Numbered from the stretch's first letter, positions 25,397 to 34,145 are shown. The stretch is DNA of 64,000 nucleotides from Stenotrophomonas maltophilia (GCF_002799155.1 NZ_NERD01000002.1:3224001-3288000); one strand, 5' to 3'. A program made the numbers and translations. Notes: a model not told the origin generated them from the letters alone.

Positions 25397-26908
25397 TCAG
25401 CCCAGCGCTTCGGCCACCGCGCGGAACACCTGCTGCATCTGCAGCGGCTTGCGCAGAACATGCACCTCCACGCCGGCCGGGAATGCATCGGCGGGCACCG
25501 CAATCGCCGCATCCTCCAGCACCAGTGCCGGGCCGCGATAGCCCAGCGTGGCCATCTCGCCCAGCAGCTGGCTGGCCGGCAGCAACTTCGAGCCGGCATC
25601 GGCAATCACCAGCGCCGGCATCGCCTCCTGCTGCATCCAACGCAGCGCTGCCGGGCCATCGGAGGCCAGCTGCAGCTGGTAACCCTGGCTGGACAGCGCA
25701 TTGCCGAGCAGCGACAGGCGCGTGGCCTCGCCGTCGACCACCAGGATCGACTGGCCGCTGCCCAGCGCCACCAGCTGCTCGATCGGCTCGCTGCCGTCGC
25801 TGGCTTCGTGCATCGGCAAGCGCAGCTCGAAACAGGTGCCTTGCCCCGGCTGGCTGCTGACATGGATGCTGCCGCCGGCACCTTCGACGATGCGCTTGCA
25901 GGAAATCAGGCCCAGGCCGGTGCCATCGGCCTTGGTGGTGAAGAACGGATTGAACAGGTGCGACAGCGTGTCCGCATCCATGCCGATGCCTTCATCGGCC
26001 ACGCAGATCCGCATCCAGTCCACGCCATCACGCTCGCCGGCATGGCTGGCGGTCAGGCTCAGGCGGCCGCCGTTGGGCATCGCCTGGATCGCATTGAGCG
26101 CCAGGTTCAACATCACCTGCTGCAGCTCGGTGTAGTTGGCATCGACCGCCAGGCCTTCGTCCTGCACCTGCAGTTCCAGGCGCACGGCATCGGGTACGTT
26201 GCTGCGCAACAGGAGTGCCACGGCATCGAACAGGCCATCGATCTCGATGCGCTCGCTCGGCTTGCGCGAACCGCGCACGAACGACAGCATCGATTCGGCC
26301 ATCTCGTGGCCGCGGCGGCCACACTCGGCGATGACGTCGGCCAGGTGGTGCAGCTGCGGATCCTCGGTGCGCGCCTTCAGCAGGTCAGGCATGATCAGCA
26401 ACGGCTGCAGGATGTTGCGCAGGTCGTGGCTGAGGCCGGCGGCAAGCAGCGACAGGCTTTCCAGGCGCTGCGCGCGCATCAGTTCGGTTTCCACGCGTGC
26501 ACGCTCCACCGCGCTGCGTGCATCGCGGATCGCACGCGCCACCGCCGACGGCAGGCGCGCCGGCAGATGCTTGATGATGTAGTCATTGGCGCCCTTCTGC
26601 AGCGCCGCCACCGCGTTCTCCTCACCCATGGTGCCGGAGACGAAGATGAAGGGTACGTCCGGGGAGGTCTCGCGCACGATGCGCAGCGCGTCATCACCGG
26701 AGAACCCCGGCATGCTCAGGTCGGACAGCACGATGTCCGGCTGGAACGCAGCCAGTGCCTGGCGCAGTTCCGCCTCGCTCTCGACACGCTCGAAGCGGGC
26801 GTCCAGGCCCGCGTCGAGCATCTGTTCGGACATCAGCTCGGCATCTTCCGGTGAGTCCTCCACCAGCAGGATGCGCAGCGCCCCCAGGGCGGGACCGGTC
26901 AGGGGCAT
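25397..26908 (-). CDS. Hybrid sensor kinase: receiver - histidine kinase - degenerate receiver
   Basis: 503 residues, no membrane segment. Residues about 12-125 form a receiver (ILLVEDSPEDAELM, phosphoacceptor Asp in IVLSDLSMPG, Lys region near YIIKH). A HisKA-type kinase follows with the phosphorylated His in AGLSHDLRNILQP, N-box LNLALNAIQAMP, DEGIGMD and GTGLGLISCKRI. The last 115 residues are a second receiver in which the acidic pair is reduced to one Asp (ILVVDGEATR); the site Asp (LVIADAG) and Lys (LRKPL) remain. It lies 4 bases after the response regulator, so it acts in that phosphorelay, probably as a receiver-controlled kinase or phosphatase. Confidence 0.85.
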   Translation of the reverse strand: MPLTGPALGALRILLVEDSPEDAELMSEQMLDAGLDARFERVESEAELRQALAAFQPDIVLSDLSMPGFSGDDALRIVRETSPDVPFIFVSGTMGEENAVAALQKGANDYIIKHLPARLPSAVARAIRDARSAVERARVETELMRAQRLESLSLLAAGLSHDLRNILQPLLIMPDLLKARTEDPQLHHLADVIAECGRRGHEMAESMLSFVRGSRKPSERIEIDGLFDAVALLLRSNVPDAVRLELQVQDEGLAVDANYTELQQVMLNLALNAIQAMPNGGRLSLTASHAGERDGVDWMRICVADEGIGMDADTLSHLFNPFFTTKADGTGLGLISCKRIVEGAGGSIHVSSQPGQGTCFELRLPMHEASDGSEPIEQLVALGSGQSILVVDGEATRLSLLGNALSSQGYQLQLASDGPAALRWMQQEAMPALVIADAGSKLLPASQLLGEMATLGYRGPALVLEDAAIAVPADAFPAGVEVHVLRKPLQMQQVFRAVAEALG

Positions 26909-26912
26909 GGGC

Positions 26913-27353
26913 TCACTCGAGTTCCGGTGCCTGGTTGATCAACGCCCAGAACTTGCCCAGTGTCTGCACCGCGCCGAAGAACTGGTCCACGTCCACCGGC
27001 TTGACCACGTAGGCGTTCACGCCCATGTCCCAGCTGCGGGCCAGATCGCTTTCCTCGCGCGAGGACGACAGGATCACCACCGGCAGGCGCTTGAGTTCTT
27101 CGTGCTCGCGGATCTGCCGCAGCACCTCCAGGCCATCCATGCGCGGCATCTTGATGTCCAGCAGCAGTACCGCCGGCAGGCCTTCCTCGCGGCTGGCGAA
27201 GGCGCCGCGGCGCAGCAGGTAGTCCATCACTTCCACGCCGTCTTCGACGTGCACGATGGGATTGGCCAGACGCGCCTCTTCCAGGGCGTCGATCGCCATT
27301 TCGGCATCGGCCGGGCTGTCTTCGGCGAGAAGAATGGTGCGCAGAGTGGTCAT
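26913..27353 (-). CDS. Single-domain response regulator, Rcp1-like
   Basis: 146 residues, a receiver only. It has ILLAEDSPADAEMA with the acidic pair, the phosphoacceptor in AVLLLDIKMPRMDG, switch Ser in VVILSSSREE and Lys in YVVKPVD. The long insertion MDYLLRRGAFASREEG is characteristic of Rcp1-type regulators that pair with phytochrome-like kinases. There is no output domain, so it passes phosphate on or acts by protein contact. It overlaps the upstream kinase gene by four bases (ATGA at 27350-27353) and is followed by the hybrid kinase. Confidence 0.9.
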   Translation of the reverse strand: MTTLRTILLAEDSPADAEMAIDALEEARLANPIVHVEDGVEVMDYLLRRGAFASREEGLPAVLLLDIKMPRMDGLEVLRQIREHEELKRLPVVILSSSREESDLARSWDMGVNAYVVKPVDVDQFFGAVQTLGKFWALINQAPELE

Positions 27354-29167
27354 GCAGAGGGCCCTTGTTTGTCCGCGTCGATCGCGGGAGGCAGGTAGAA
27401 GTGGAAGGTGGCGCCGACGTCCGGTTCGGCCTCGGCCCAGATACGGCCGCCATGGCGGGTCAGAACGCGGCGCACGCTGGCCAGGCCGATGCCGGTACCC
27501 GGGTAGTCGCTGGCCTTGTGCAGGCGCTGGAACACACCAAACAGCTTGCCGGCGTAGGCCATGTCAAAGCCTGCACCATTGTCGCTGACCGTGAACTGAT
27601 GGCCACCATCGGGCTGCTGCTGGTAATCCACGCGGATCTTCGCCGGCTCGCGGTTGCCCGAGTACTTCACCGCGTTGCCGAGCAGGTTCAGCCAGACCTG
27701 GCGGATCATGTTCTCGTCGCCCACCACGATCGGCAGCGGTGCGATGCTCCACTCCACCTGGTGCGCATGGCCGCTGTTCTCGGCCTCGGCCTGCAGGTTG
27801 GAATCGAGCATGGCGCGGGTATCGGCCACCAGCGACTGCATGTCCACCGCCTGCTGGCGCATCGCCACGCGGCCCAGCCGCGAATAGACCAGCAGGTCGT
27901 CGATCAGCGCCGCCATGCGCCGGGCCGAACTGGAGATCACCTCCAGGTAGTGGCGGCTCTTGTCGTCGGCCTGCTCGCCAAGGTGGCGCGACAGCTTGTC
28001 GGAGAATCCGGCCACATGGCGCAGCGGCGCGCGCAGATCGTGCGAGACGGAATAGCTGAAGGCCTCCAGTTCCCTGTTGACCTCGGACACCTGCGCAACC
28101 TTGCCTTCCAGCTGGCGGTTCAGCTCTTCCACCCGCAGCTGCACCGCGCGCTGCATGGTGACGTCGCTGATGGTCAGCAGCACCACTTCGTCATCGGTGT
28201 CGGGCAGCGGCATGCGCCGTGCATTGAGCAACATGTAGCGCACCATGCCGTCGGCGGTGCGCTGCTCGTGCTCGAAGTCCCAGAGTTCGCGGCCACGCGA
28301 CAGTACGTCGGACAGCCGCTGCCGCACCACCGGATCCTGCCAGGCATTGTCGCCAACCGTCTCCAGCAACAGGCCATCAGCGCGCTCGTCCTGCAGGCCG
28401 TACAGCTCGGCGAATGCCGGGTTGTGCAGCTGCACGCGCAGGTCGCGGTCGAGCAGCACGATCGGTTCGCGTACGGTCTGCAGCACCGAGGCCGCACGCG
28501 CGGCCGAGCGCAGCGATTGCCGCTCCGCTTGCAGGCGGCGGCCGATCTGCCGCTGCAACAGCCAAAGCACCAGTCCGAGCAGCGCCAGCTGGATCACCAG
28601 CGAACTCCACGACACCAGTTCGGTCTGCTTGCGCTGGCGCGCGGCCTGCTCGGCACGAAGCGTGAGCAGCTTCTGCTCGCTGGCCTGCAGCTCTTCCACC
28701 AGCCCACGAATCGGATAACGCGTGCTCAGGTCCTGTACCAGCTCATGCTGGTCGGAGTTCGGTTCGGACCTGGCCAGATCGCGGGCCACGGCCAAGCGGC
28801 CCTCCAGCATCGATTCAATGCGACCGATCCGGATCAGCTGATCCGGATTGTCGCGTGTCATCCGCCCCAGTTCGGCCAGGCGCCCGGGAATCTCGTCGGC
28901 CCTGGCCATGCGCTCGCGCAGGCCGGGGGCATCCACACCCTTGGACAGGGTCAATGCCGCCGATTCGACATCGCGCACGTCGGCCTGCAGTTGCTGCAGC
29001 GCCACGCCAACGGCCTGGGTGTGGTTGACCCAGGCCATCGCTTGTTCACTGTCCTGCTGCAGTTTGCGCAGGGTCAACCACGGCACCACGATGATCGCGG
29101 CAGCGGCCAGCGCCAGGGCCGGCAACCGCCAGCGGTCCCAGATGTCGTCACTGAAAACCAGCGCCAT
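27350..29167 (-). CDS. Membrane sensor histidine kinase with CHASE3-like and PAS domains
   Basis: 605 residues. A transmembrane helix (about 13-32) leads into a periplasmic helical sensor (about 33-180, CHASE3-like). A second helix follows (about 190-207), then a PAS domain (about 225-340, VLQTVREPIVLLDRDLRV). The kinase core has FSYSVSHDLRAPLRHVAGF with the site His, NLLGNAVKYSGNR, DNGAGFDM and GTGIGLASVRRV. The core is of the phytochrome-like class that signals to Rcp1-type regulators, which is the next gene. It stands first in a three-gene operon. The stimulus cannot be read from the sequence. Confidence 0.88.
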   Translation of the reverse strand: MALVFSDDIWDRWRLPALALAAAAIIVVPWLTLRKLQQDSEQAMAWVNHTQAVGVALQQLQADVRDVESAALTLSKGVDAPGLRERMARADEIPGRLAELGRMTRDNPDQLIRIGRIESMLEGRLAVARDLARSEPNSDQHELVQDLSTRYPIRGLVEELQASEQKLLTLRAEQAARQRKQTELVSWSSLVIQLALLGLVLWLLQRQIGRRLQAERQSLRSAARAASVLQTVREPIVLLDRDLRVQLHNPAFAELYGLQDERADGLLLETVGDNAWQDPVVRQRLSDVLSRGRELWDFEHEQRTADGMVRYMLLNARRMPLPDTDDEVVLLTISDVTMQRAVQLRVEELNRQLEGKVAQVSEVNRELEAFSYSVSHDLRAPLRHVAGFSDKLSRHLGEQADDKSRHYLEVISSSARRMAALIDDLLVYSRLGRVAMRQQAVDMQSLVADTRAMLDSNLQAEAENSGHAHQVEWSIAPLPIVVGDENMIRQVWLNLLGNAVKYSGNREPAKIRVDYQQQPDGGHQFTVSDNGAGFDMAYAGKLFGVFQRLHKASDYPGTGIGLASVRRVLTRHGGRIWAEAEPDVGATFHFYLPPAIDADKQGPSA

Positions 29168-29305
29168 AGTTCCTCGTCAGCTCAGCCGCGAAGCGTTGGC
29201 CGGGACGAACCCGGCTGCGGCGGAACCGGCAATATAGCGCAGGCGGTCACAACTCTGGAGTTTCCAGCCGGGTTGCCTGAACAGGTTATGGGAACCCCAT
29301 GCAGC

Positions 29306-29328
29306 GGGCGCCCCATGCCGGGGCGCCC
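29306..29328. repeat. Strong GC hairpin downstream of the BON gene
   Basis: GGGCGCCCC, 5-base loop, GGGGCGCCC. A 9-bp perfect stem just after the stop of the minus-strand BON gene. No U-tract follows, so it is a hairpin that may protect the 3' end rather than a standard terminator. Confidence 0.6.
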
Positions 29329-29335
29329 ACCGGAT

Positions 29336-29719
29336 TCAGCGCTTGGCTGCGGCGCTGACCTTCAATGCCGCAGCATCGACGCGGGTCACGCCCTTGATGC
29401 TCTTGGCGGTGGTGACCGCCTTGTCCTTCTCGGCCTGGGTCGCCACGGCACCGCTCAGGCTGACCACGCCGTTCACGGTTTCCACCTTGATTTCAGTGCC
29501 CGGGACGTTGCTGCTGGCCAGCAGGTCGGCCTTCACCTTGGTGGTGATCCAGCTGTCGGTCACCGGCTCATTGGAGTCATGGCGATCGGCATGGGTCGTC
29601 GGATGGGTGCTGGTCGGCGGGCTCTTCGCGGCCGGGTCCTTGGCGAATGCAGCCGAGGAGGACAGCGCCAGGCCCAGCGTCAGGGCATAAGCAATCAGCG
29701 TTCGGGTAGTGTTGCTCAT
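29336..29719 (-). CDS. BON-domain periplasmic protein (OsmY-like)
   Basis: 127 residues. A signal peptide (about 1-26, SSSAAFAKDP) is followed by a Ser/Thr/His-rich linker and one BON domain (about 52-120: DSWITTKVKADLLAS, VETVNGVVSLSGAVATQ, AKSIKGVTRVD). BON domains are thought to bind membrane lipids; OsmY-type proteins are periplasmic and stress-induced. Only one BON domain is present where OsmY has two. Monocistronic. Confidence 0.85.
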   Translation of the reverse strand: MSNTTRTLIAYALTLGLALSSSAAFAKDPAAKSPPTSTHPTTHADRHDSNEPVTDSWITTKVKADLLASSNVPGTEIKVETVNGVVSLSGAVATQAEKDKAVTTAKSIKGVTRVDAAALKVSAAAKR

Positions 29720-29892
29720 CGTGTCGTACTCCTTCGGAATGTGCTGCCAGTCTGGACAAGCGGCCGTAGAGCAGGCGTGGCGTTGCGGTCATGCCGCCGT
29801 GAATCGAAGCGTTTCCAACGGCAACGGTTCAGTTTTGGCCTGTCCGCCGCCGTCGTTTACCCTGCCCTTCCCCATTGCCGGAGCCCTCTGCC

Positions 29893-30936
29893 ATGCGCCC
29901 CGACCTGCAACTGGCCCTGGTCGGCTACGGCCTCGCCGGCCGCGTCTTCCATGCGCCGCTGATCCAGCACACACCGGGCCTGGCGCTGCACAGCATCGTC
30001 AGTTCGCAACGCGACACCCTGTTGCGCGTGTTCAGCGACGTGCACGTGCGCGCCACGCCCCAGGACGTGTTCGACGATCCAGCAGTGGATGCGGTGGTGA
30101 TCGCCACACCGAACGCGCAACACGCGCCGCTGGCGATCGCCGCGCTGGCGGCGGGCAAGCACGTGCTGGTCGACAAGCCGTTCGCACTGGATGTGGCCGA
30201 AGCGGAAACGGTGCTGGCTGCAGCGCGCGACGCCGGACGCATCGTCACCGTGTTCCAGAACCGGCGCTTCGACGCCGACTTCCTCACCCTGCAGGCGCTG
30301 CTGTCCGAAGGCGCGCTGGGCGACGTCGCCGAGTGCCATGCACATTTCGATCGCTACCGGCCTCAGGTGCGCGACCGCTGGCGCGAACAGAACGGTCCGG
30401 GAAGCGGCTTGTGGTACGACCTTGGCCCGCATCTGCTGGACCAGATGCTGGTGCTGTTCGGCTGGCCCGAGGCGATCGATGCCGATCTGGCCGTGCAGCG
30501 CGAAGGCGGCAGCGGCATCGATTACTTCCACGCGGTGCTGCACTACCCGCGGCACCGCGCGATCGTGCACGCCGGTTCGATGGTGGCTGCACCCACGCCG
30601 CACTTCGCAGTGCATGGCCGCAATGGCAGCTGGATCAAGCACGGACTGGATGTGCAGGAGGCGCAGCTGCGCCGTGGCGTGGCACCGGGAGCGCCGGGCT
30701 GGGGCATTGATCCGCGGCATGGCGAGCTGCTGCGTTGCGACGCCGAGGACAACGTGCAACGCACGACGGTCGACAACCTGCCGGGCGATTACCGGCGGCT
30801 GTATGCGCAGTTCGCTGCAGCGATGCAGGGCGATGGCGAGCCGGCGGTCAGTCCGGTGCAGGCGCTGCAGCTGATGCGGTTGCTGCAGGCCGGCATGGAC
30901 AGCGCGCGCGAAGGGCGGCGAATCGCGTTGGATTGA
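29893..30936 (+). CDS. Gfo/Idh/MocA family oxidoreductase
   Basis: 347 residues from MRPDLQLALVGYGLAGRVFH, with a GGAG ribosome binding site about ten bases upstream; an in-frame TTG at 29875 is less likely. The N-terminal Rossmann domain binds NAD(P) (ALVGYGLAGRVFHAPLI), and the family lysine motif is present in VLVDKPFALD. The C-terminal alpha/beta domain has GLWYDLGPHLLDQML with the conserved Asp and His. It oxidises or reduces a sugar or inositol-like substrate, but the exact substrate cannot be told. Stands alone between a BON gene and repeats. Confidence 0.85.
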   Translation: MRPDLQLALVGYGLAGRVFHAPLIQHTPGLALHSIVSSQRDTLLRVFSDVHVRATPQDVFDDPAVDAVVIATPNAQHAPLAIAALAAGKHVLVDKPFALDVAEAETVLAAARDAGRIVTVFQNRRFDADFLTLQALLSEGALGDVAECHAHFDRYRPQVRDRWREQNGPGSGLWYDLGPHLLDQMLVLFGWPEAIDADLAVQREGGSGIDYFHAVLHYPRHRAIVHAGSMVAAPTPHFAVHGRNGSWIKHGLDVQEAQLRRGVAPGAPGWGIDPRHGELLRCDAEDNVQRTTVDNLPGDYRRLYAQFAAAMQGDGEPAVSPVQALQLMRLLQAGMDSAREGRRIALD

Positions 30937-30939
30937 CCA

Positions 30940-31013
30940 GTAGATCCACGCCATGCGTGGATGACGTGGGAACGATCGGAGAAGGCTTTTGTAGAGTCGA
31001 GCCATGCTCGACT
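30940..31013. repeat. Two GTAG-family REP hairpins of different stem types
   Basis: GTAG plus ATCCACGCCATGCGTGGAT at 30940-30962, and GTAG plus AGTCGAGCCATGCTCGACT at 30991-31013. Same GTAG head and central CCATG, but different stems. Confidence 0.8.
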
Positions 31014-31021
31014 GGCTGTAT

Positions 31022-31110
31022 GGGGTCAGAGCCCTTTCCTGCGAAAAGGGATCCGACCCCGATCTGCCTGGGGTCAGAGCCCTTCGGCAACGCCGAAGGG
31101 CTCTGACCCC
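31022..31110. repeat. Two GGGGTCAGA-type palindromes in tandem
   Basis: The first, 31022-31060, pairs GGGGTCAGAGCCCTTT with AAAAGGGATCCGACCCC (imperfect). The second, 31070-31110, pairs GGGGTCAGAGCCCTTCGGC perfectly with its complement over a 3-base loop. They lie after the gnd stop and could end its transcription. Confidence 0.85.
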
Positions 31111-31125
31111 ACCGCACCGCGGTGC

Positions 31126-32031
31126 TTACGATTTCTTGATGGCGTGGCCGCCGAATTCGTTGCGCATCGCCGACAGCAGGCGATCAGTGAACGAATTGGA
31201 TTCACGCGAACGCAGGCGTTCCAGCAGCGACAGCGTGATCACCGGTGCCGGCACATCGAGCGCGATGGCTTCGGCGACAGTCCAGCGGCCTTCGCCGGAA
31301 TCCTCCACATACGGCGCGATGCCATCCAGCGACGGATTGCGCTTGAGGGCTTCGGTGCTCAGGTCCAGCAGCCACGAACGCACCACGCTGCCGTGGCGCC
31401 ACACCTCGGCCACCTGGGCCAGGTCCAGCTCCATCTCCTGCTTGCGCTCCATCAGCGCGAAGCCTTCGGCATAGGCCTGCATCATTCCGTACTCGATGCC
31501 GTTGTGGACCATCTTGGTGAAGTGGCCGGCGCCGGACGGGCCGACACGCCCCCAGCCACGATCCTCGGCCGGAGCCAGCGTGCGCAGCAGCGGTGCAATC
31601 TGCTCCACCACCGAGGCTTCGCCACCGACCATCAGGCTGTAGCCTTCCTGCAGGCCCCACACGCCACCACTGGTGCCGCAGTCGACATAGCCCAGATCGT
31701 CCTCGGCCAGCGCCTTGGCGCGGCGGATCGAGTCCTGGTAGTTGGAGTTGCCGCCGTCGATGACGATGTCACCCTCGGCCAGGTGCGGGGTCAGCTGGCC
31801 CAGCGTCTGGTCGACGGTTTCGCCGGCCGGCACCATCAGCCACACCACGCGCGGTACCGGCAGCGCGGCCACGGCGGCGGCCAGCGAATCAACCACCTCC
31901 AGGCCGGCCTCGGCGGCGCGCTGGCGGGCACCTTCGCCCGGGTCGTAGCCGACCACGCGGTGGCCGCCGCGATGCAGGCGCTGGGCCATGTTGGCGCCCA
32001 TGCGGCCGAGGCCGATCATTGCAATATCCAT
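31126..32031 (-). CDS. gnd: 6-phosphogluconate dehydrogenase (decarboxylating), short form
   Basis: 301 residues. Oxidises 6-phosphogluconate to ribulose-5-phosphate with loss of CO2. Starts MDIAMIGLGRMGANMAQRL, the nucleotide-binding turn; further landmarks are VWLMVPAG, VIDGGNSNY, and the catalytic GPSGAGHFTKMVHNGIEYG with Lys and Asn-Gly. At about 300 residues it is the short, YqeC/NAD-type form rather than the 470-residue E. coli Gnd. No zwf, pgl or edd-eda neighbour is present. The C-terminus is FGGHAIKKS. Confidence 0.92.
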   Translation of the reverse strand: MDIAMIGLGRMGANMAQRLHRGGHRVVGYDPGEGARQRAAEAGLEVVDSLAAAVAALPVPRVVWLMVPAGETVDQTLGQLTPHLAEGDIVIDGGNSNYQDSIRRAKALAEDDLGYVDCGTSGGVWGLQEGYSLMVGGEASVVEQIAPLLRTLAPAEDRGWGRVGPSGAGHFTKMVHNGIEYGMMQAYAEGFALMERKQEMELDLAQVAEVWRHGSVVRSWLLDLSTEALKRNPSLDGIAPYVEDSGEGRWTVAEAIALDVPAPVITLSLLERLRSRESNSFTDRLLSAMRNEFGGHAIKKS

Positions 32032-32041
32032 TGTTTCACCT

Positions 32042-33301
32042 TCAGTTGGGGTCTAGGGTCAGGCTGCCTGGCCTGCCGGTAGCCGCGCAGTGGCGCAGCT
32101 GCGCCTCGCGCCAACGCCGGTAGAGCGTGGTATGCAGATTGTGCACCGCCAGGTCGATTGAAAACGGCGTGCGCGGGTTGCGATCGAGCAGGCGGGCGAT
32201 GTGGTAGCCAATCGGACGTATACCGCGCGGATGCACATAGATCACGAACTGCCGGTAGAACGGATCGTCCAGCAAGTGGTCCATGCGTGCCAGCGTATCG
32301 TGGTAGCGCGGCGCCAGCCGTGCACGCAGGCGAGGGTCGCGCTCGAAAAGCAGTCGCTCGAAGTAGCGCTGGCCGATGCGCGGGATGCCCTGCGCCAGGG
32401 TCCACAACTCGGCATTGCGCTGGTCGTACCAGGCCAGGCCGCCGTGCTGCGCCAGGGCCTGCGCAGCGCCCTCGCCGACGTCGACCACCACGAAGTTCTC
32501 GGCCTGGTTGCTCAGGTCATCCAGGGTGCCCTTGTCGTACACGTGCTCAATGAAACCAGGCACGCCGACAAAGGCCTGGCGTCCCATCGCCGATGTGCGC
32601 ACCGCCTTGCCATCGGCGAAGAAATCACCGGCATGCGCGCCGAGCAGGATGCTGTCGGTCTCGTGCAGGGCCAGGAAGGTACCGATCGACAGCTCATCCG
32701 CAGCGAACTCAGCATCGAACGCGGTATCGCCATACAGCTCGCGCTGGGCGGCCAGCTGCGCAACCTGGCGGCCGACACCGCACTCGGCACGCACGGCACC
32801 GCTGTAGAACGCCTGCAGCGCCTGGCTGTTGCCCGCACTGGGCACGAAGCCACGGCCGAAACTGCGCGTGCGCTGCCAGCCTTGTGCCGGCGCGCCGTGC
32901 AGGCCAAAGCCGATCCAGCCCAACTGCGGGCCGGAGAAGCGGAACGAGGGATTGCCCTGCAATGCAGAGGTCGCGCGCCGCGTGGCCGCCCCCAGCTCGA
33001 AGGCATAGGCGCAGACCGTGGCCGGGTCATCCAGCAGCTGCTGCAGCAGTGCCTGCCGCGCGCCGGCGGACAGCGCAGCCGGCCACCGCACGCGCATGTC
33101 ACCGGCCGCCTGTGAAGCAGCCAGAGAAGCACGCGTGCACACAGGCCCTCCCTGCACCTGCGGTGCACCGAGCGACGCTTCTTCGAAGCGCCATCCCAGC
33201 CGCTGCAGCAGGCCCTGCGCACAGTCCGGAGATGGCGCTGCCCCGACCCACGCGGGCGCCAGCAGCAGGGCTGCAATCAGCCACCTGCCGCGCACGCTCA
33301 A
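32042..33301 (-). CDS. Secreted protein of unknown function
   Basis: 419 residues with a signal peptide (about 1-21, PAWVGAAPS). I do not recognise a family. Visible features are five Cys spread through the mature protein (possible disulfides), an acidic centre (LALHETDSILLGAHAGDFFADG), and a C-terminal helical region with many Arg/His and HPRGIRPIGYHIARLLDRNPRTP (given only to show its character, residues about 372-394). The start overlaps the stop of the DUF2242 lipoprotein gene by four bases (ATGA), so the two are co-expressed and may act together in the periplasm. Confidence 0.75.
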   Translation of the reverse strand: MSVRGRWLIAALLLAPAWVGAAPSPDCAQGLLQRLGWRFEEASLGAPQVQGGPVCTRASLAASQAAGDMRVRWPAALSAGARQALLQQLLDDPATVCAYAFELGAATRRATSALQGNPSFRFSGPQLGWIGFGLHGAPAQGWQRTRSFGRGFVPSAGNSQALQAFYSGAVRAECGVGRQVAQLAAQRELYGDTAFDAEFAADELSIGTFLALHETDSILLGAHAGDFFADGKAVRTSAMGRQAFVGVPGFIEHVYDKGTLDDLSNQAENFVVVDVGEGAAQALAQHGGLAWYDQRNAELWTLAQGIPRIGQRYFERLLFERDPRLRARLAPRYHDTLARMDHLLDDPFYRQFVIYVHPRGIRPIGYHIARLLDRNPRTPFSIDLAVHNLHTTLYRRWREAQLRHCAATGRPGSLTLDPN

Positions 33302-33906
33302 CCCTGGTCCGGGACCGCCGCTGCGGGTTCCGGCGCCGCTTCCGGCGATGGCGATGGCGATGGCGATGGCGCAGGTTTGCCCGTCGCCGCCGGCAGGTAC
33401 TGCTGCAGGCGCTGGAAGAAGCGACGATAGAACTCGGCGTCGGTGACCGTGCTGCTGGCCACCTTCACCAGCGAATCGTCATTGCTGCCGAACGGCAGCG
33501 ATACCGAACCCAGCGCGCCCACGCCGACGCTGGCCGAGGTCGGGCTCTTCTTCAGGGCGTAGCGGTCCTGCACCGCGCTGACGAACACCAGCGCCTGGCT
33601 GCCACGCGGCGCACAGGAGATGCGCAGCACCAGCTGCTCATGGTCATCCTCGCGCGGCTGGAAGTTCTTGTTGCCCTCCACCTGCGCCTCGTCGGAGCGG
33701 GCAATCGCATAGCCCTGGCTGAGCAGGGTGCGCCGCGCCGCCTCGCAGGCATCGGCGGGGTGTCCATCGACCGTGCGCGAGAAGGTATCTCCGGAGTCGA
33801 AGGATTCGCGCAGCAGGGTGCTGTCGGCGGCACGGCCACCACAGGCCGAGAGGATCAGGGCGCTGGTGAGTGCCACGGCAGCGCCGGAAAGACGGGAGGC
33901 CCGCAT
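33298..33906 (-). CDS. DUF2242 lipoprotein
   Basis: 202 residues from MRASRLSGAAVALTSALIL; the frame is open further upstream but only this start places a lipobox (ILSACGG) at the end of the hydrophobic segment. The mature part matches the DUF2242 family: FDSGDTFSRTVDGHPADACEA in the N-terminal half and VTDAEFYRRFFQRLQQYL near the end, followed by a Pro/Ser/Glu tail. A function has not been established. It should be anchored at the outer or inner membrane facing the periplasm and is coupled to the secreted protein gene at 32042. Confidence 0.82.
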   Translation of the reverse strand: MRASRLSGAAVALTSALILSACGGRAADSTLLRESFDSGDTFSRTVDGHPADACEAARRTLLSQGYAIARSDEAQVEGNKNFQPREDDHEQLVLRISCAPRGSQALVFVSAVQDRYALKKSPTSASVGVGALGSVSLPFGSNDDSLVKVASSTVTDAEFYRRFFQRLQQYLPAATGKPAPSPSPSPSPEAAPEPAAAVPDQG

Positions 33907-34000
33907 GGGTACTCCTGCGAGAACGGAAGCACCAAGGGTAGTCCCGCCCCCGTGTGCGGCAGGTCGACATGGCCTCCCACGTTGCTCCCGGTTCATGCAC

Positions 34001-34093
34001 GTAAAAGGGGACGGAGGGAATTACGTCGTTTCTGCCACAAACGACTTAATTCCCTCCGTCCCCTTTTACGGTCCCTTTTACGGTCCCTTTTTA
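34001..34093. repeat. 30-bp-arm inverted repeat plus short direct repeats
   Basis: Left arm 34001-34030 (GTAAAAGGGGACGGAGGGAA, then TTACGTCGTT), 9-base loop, right arm 34040-34069, one mismatch only. Two further partial copies of the right-arm end, GGTCCCTTTTAC and GGTCCCTTTTTAC, follow at 34070-34093. Placed between the DUF2242 gene start and the end of prc. Confidence 0.85.
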
Positions 34094-34095
34094 CG

Positions 34096-34124
34096 CCGAG
34101 GGGCCGGCAATGCCGGCCCCTCGG
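34096..34124. terminator. Strong hairpin downstream of prc
   Basis: CCGAGGGGCCGGC, 3-base loop, GCCGGCCCCTCGG: a 13-bp perfect stem 21 bases past the prc stop. There is no clean U-tract on the minus strand, so it may act as a terminator or a 3' stabiliser. Confidence 0.55.
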
Positions 34125-34145
34125 GTATCACATGCCGTCGCCGGC

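Noticed and set aside
30991-31110. Possible CRISPR-like short repeat array
   Set aside because: The repeats are palindromes of different families with no constant spacer length or spacer-like unique segments.
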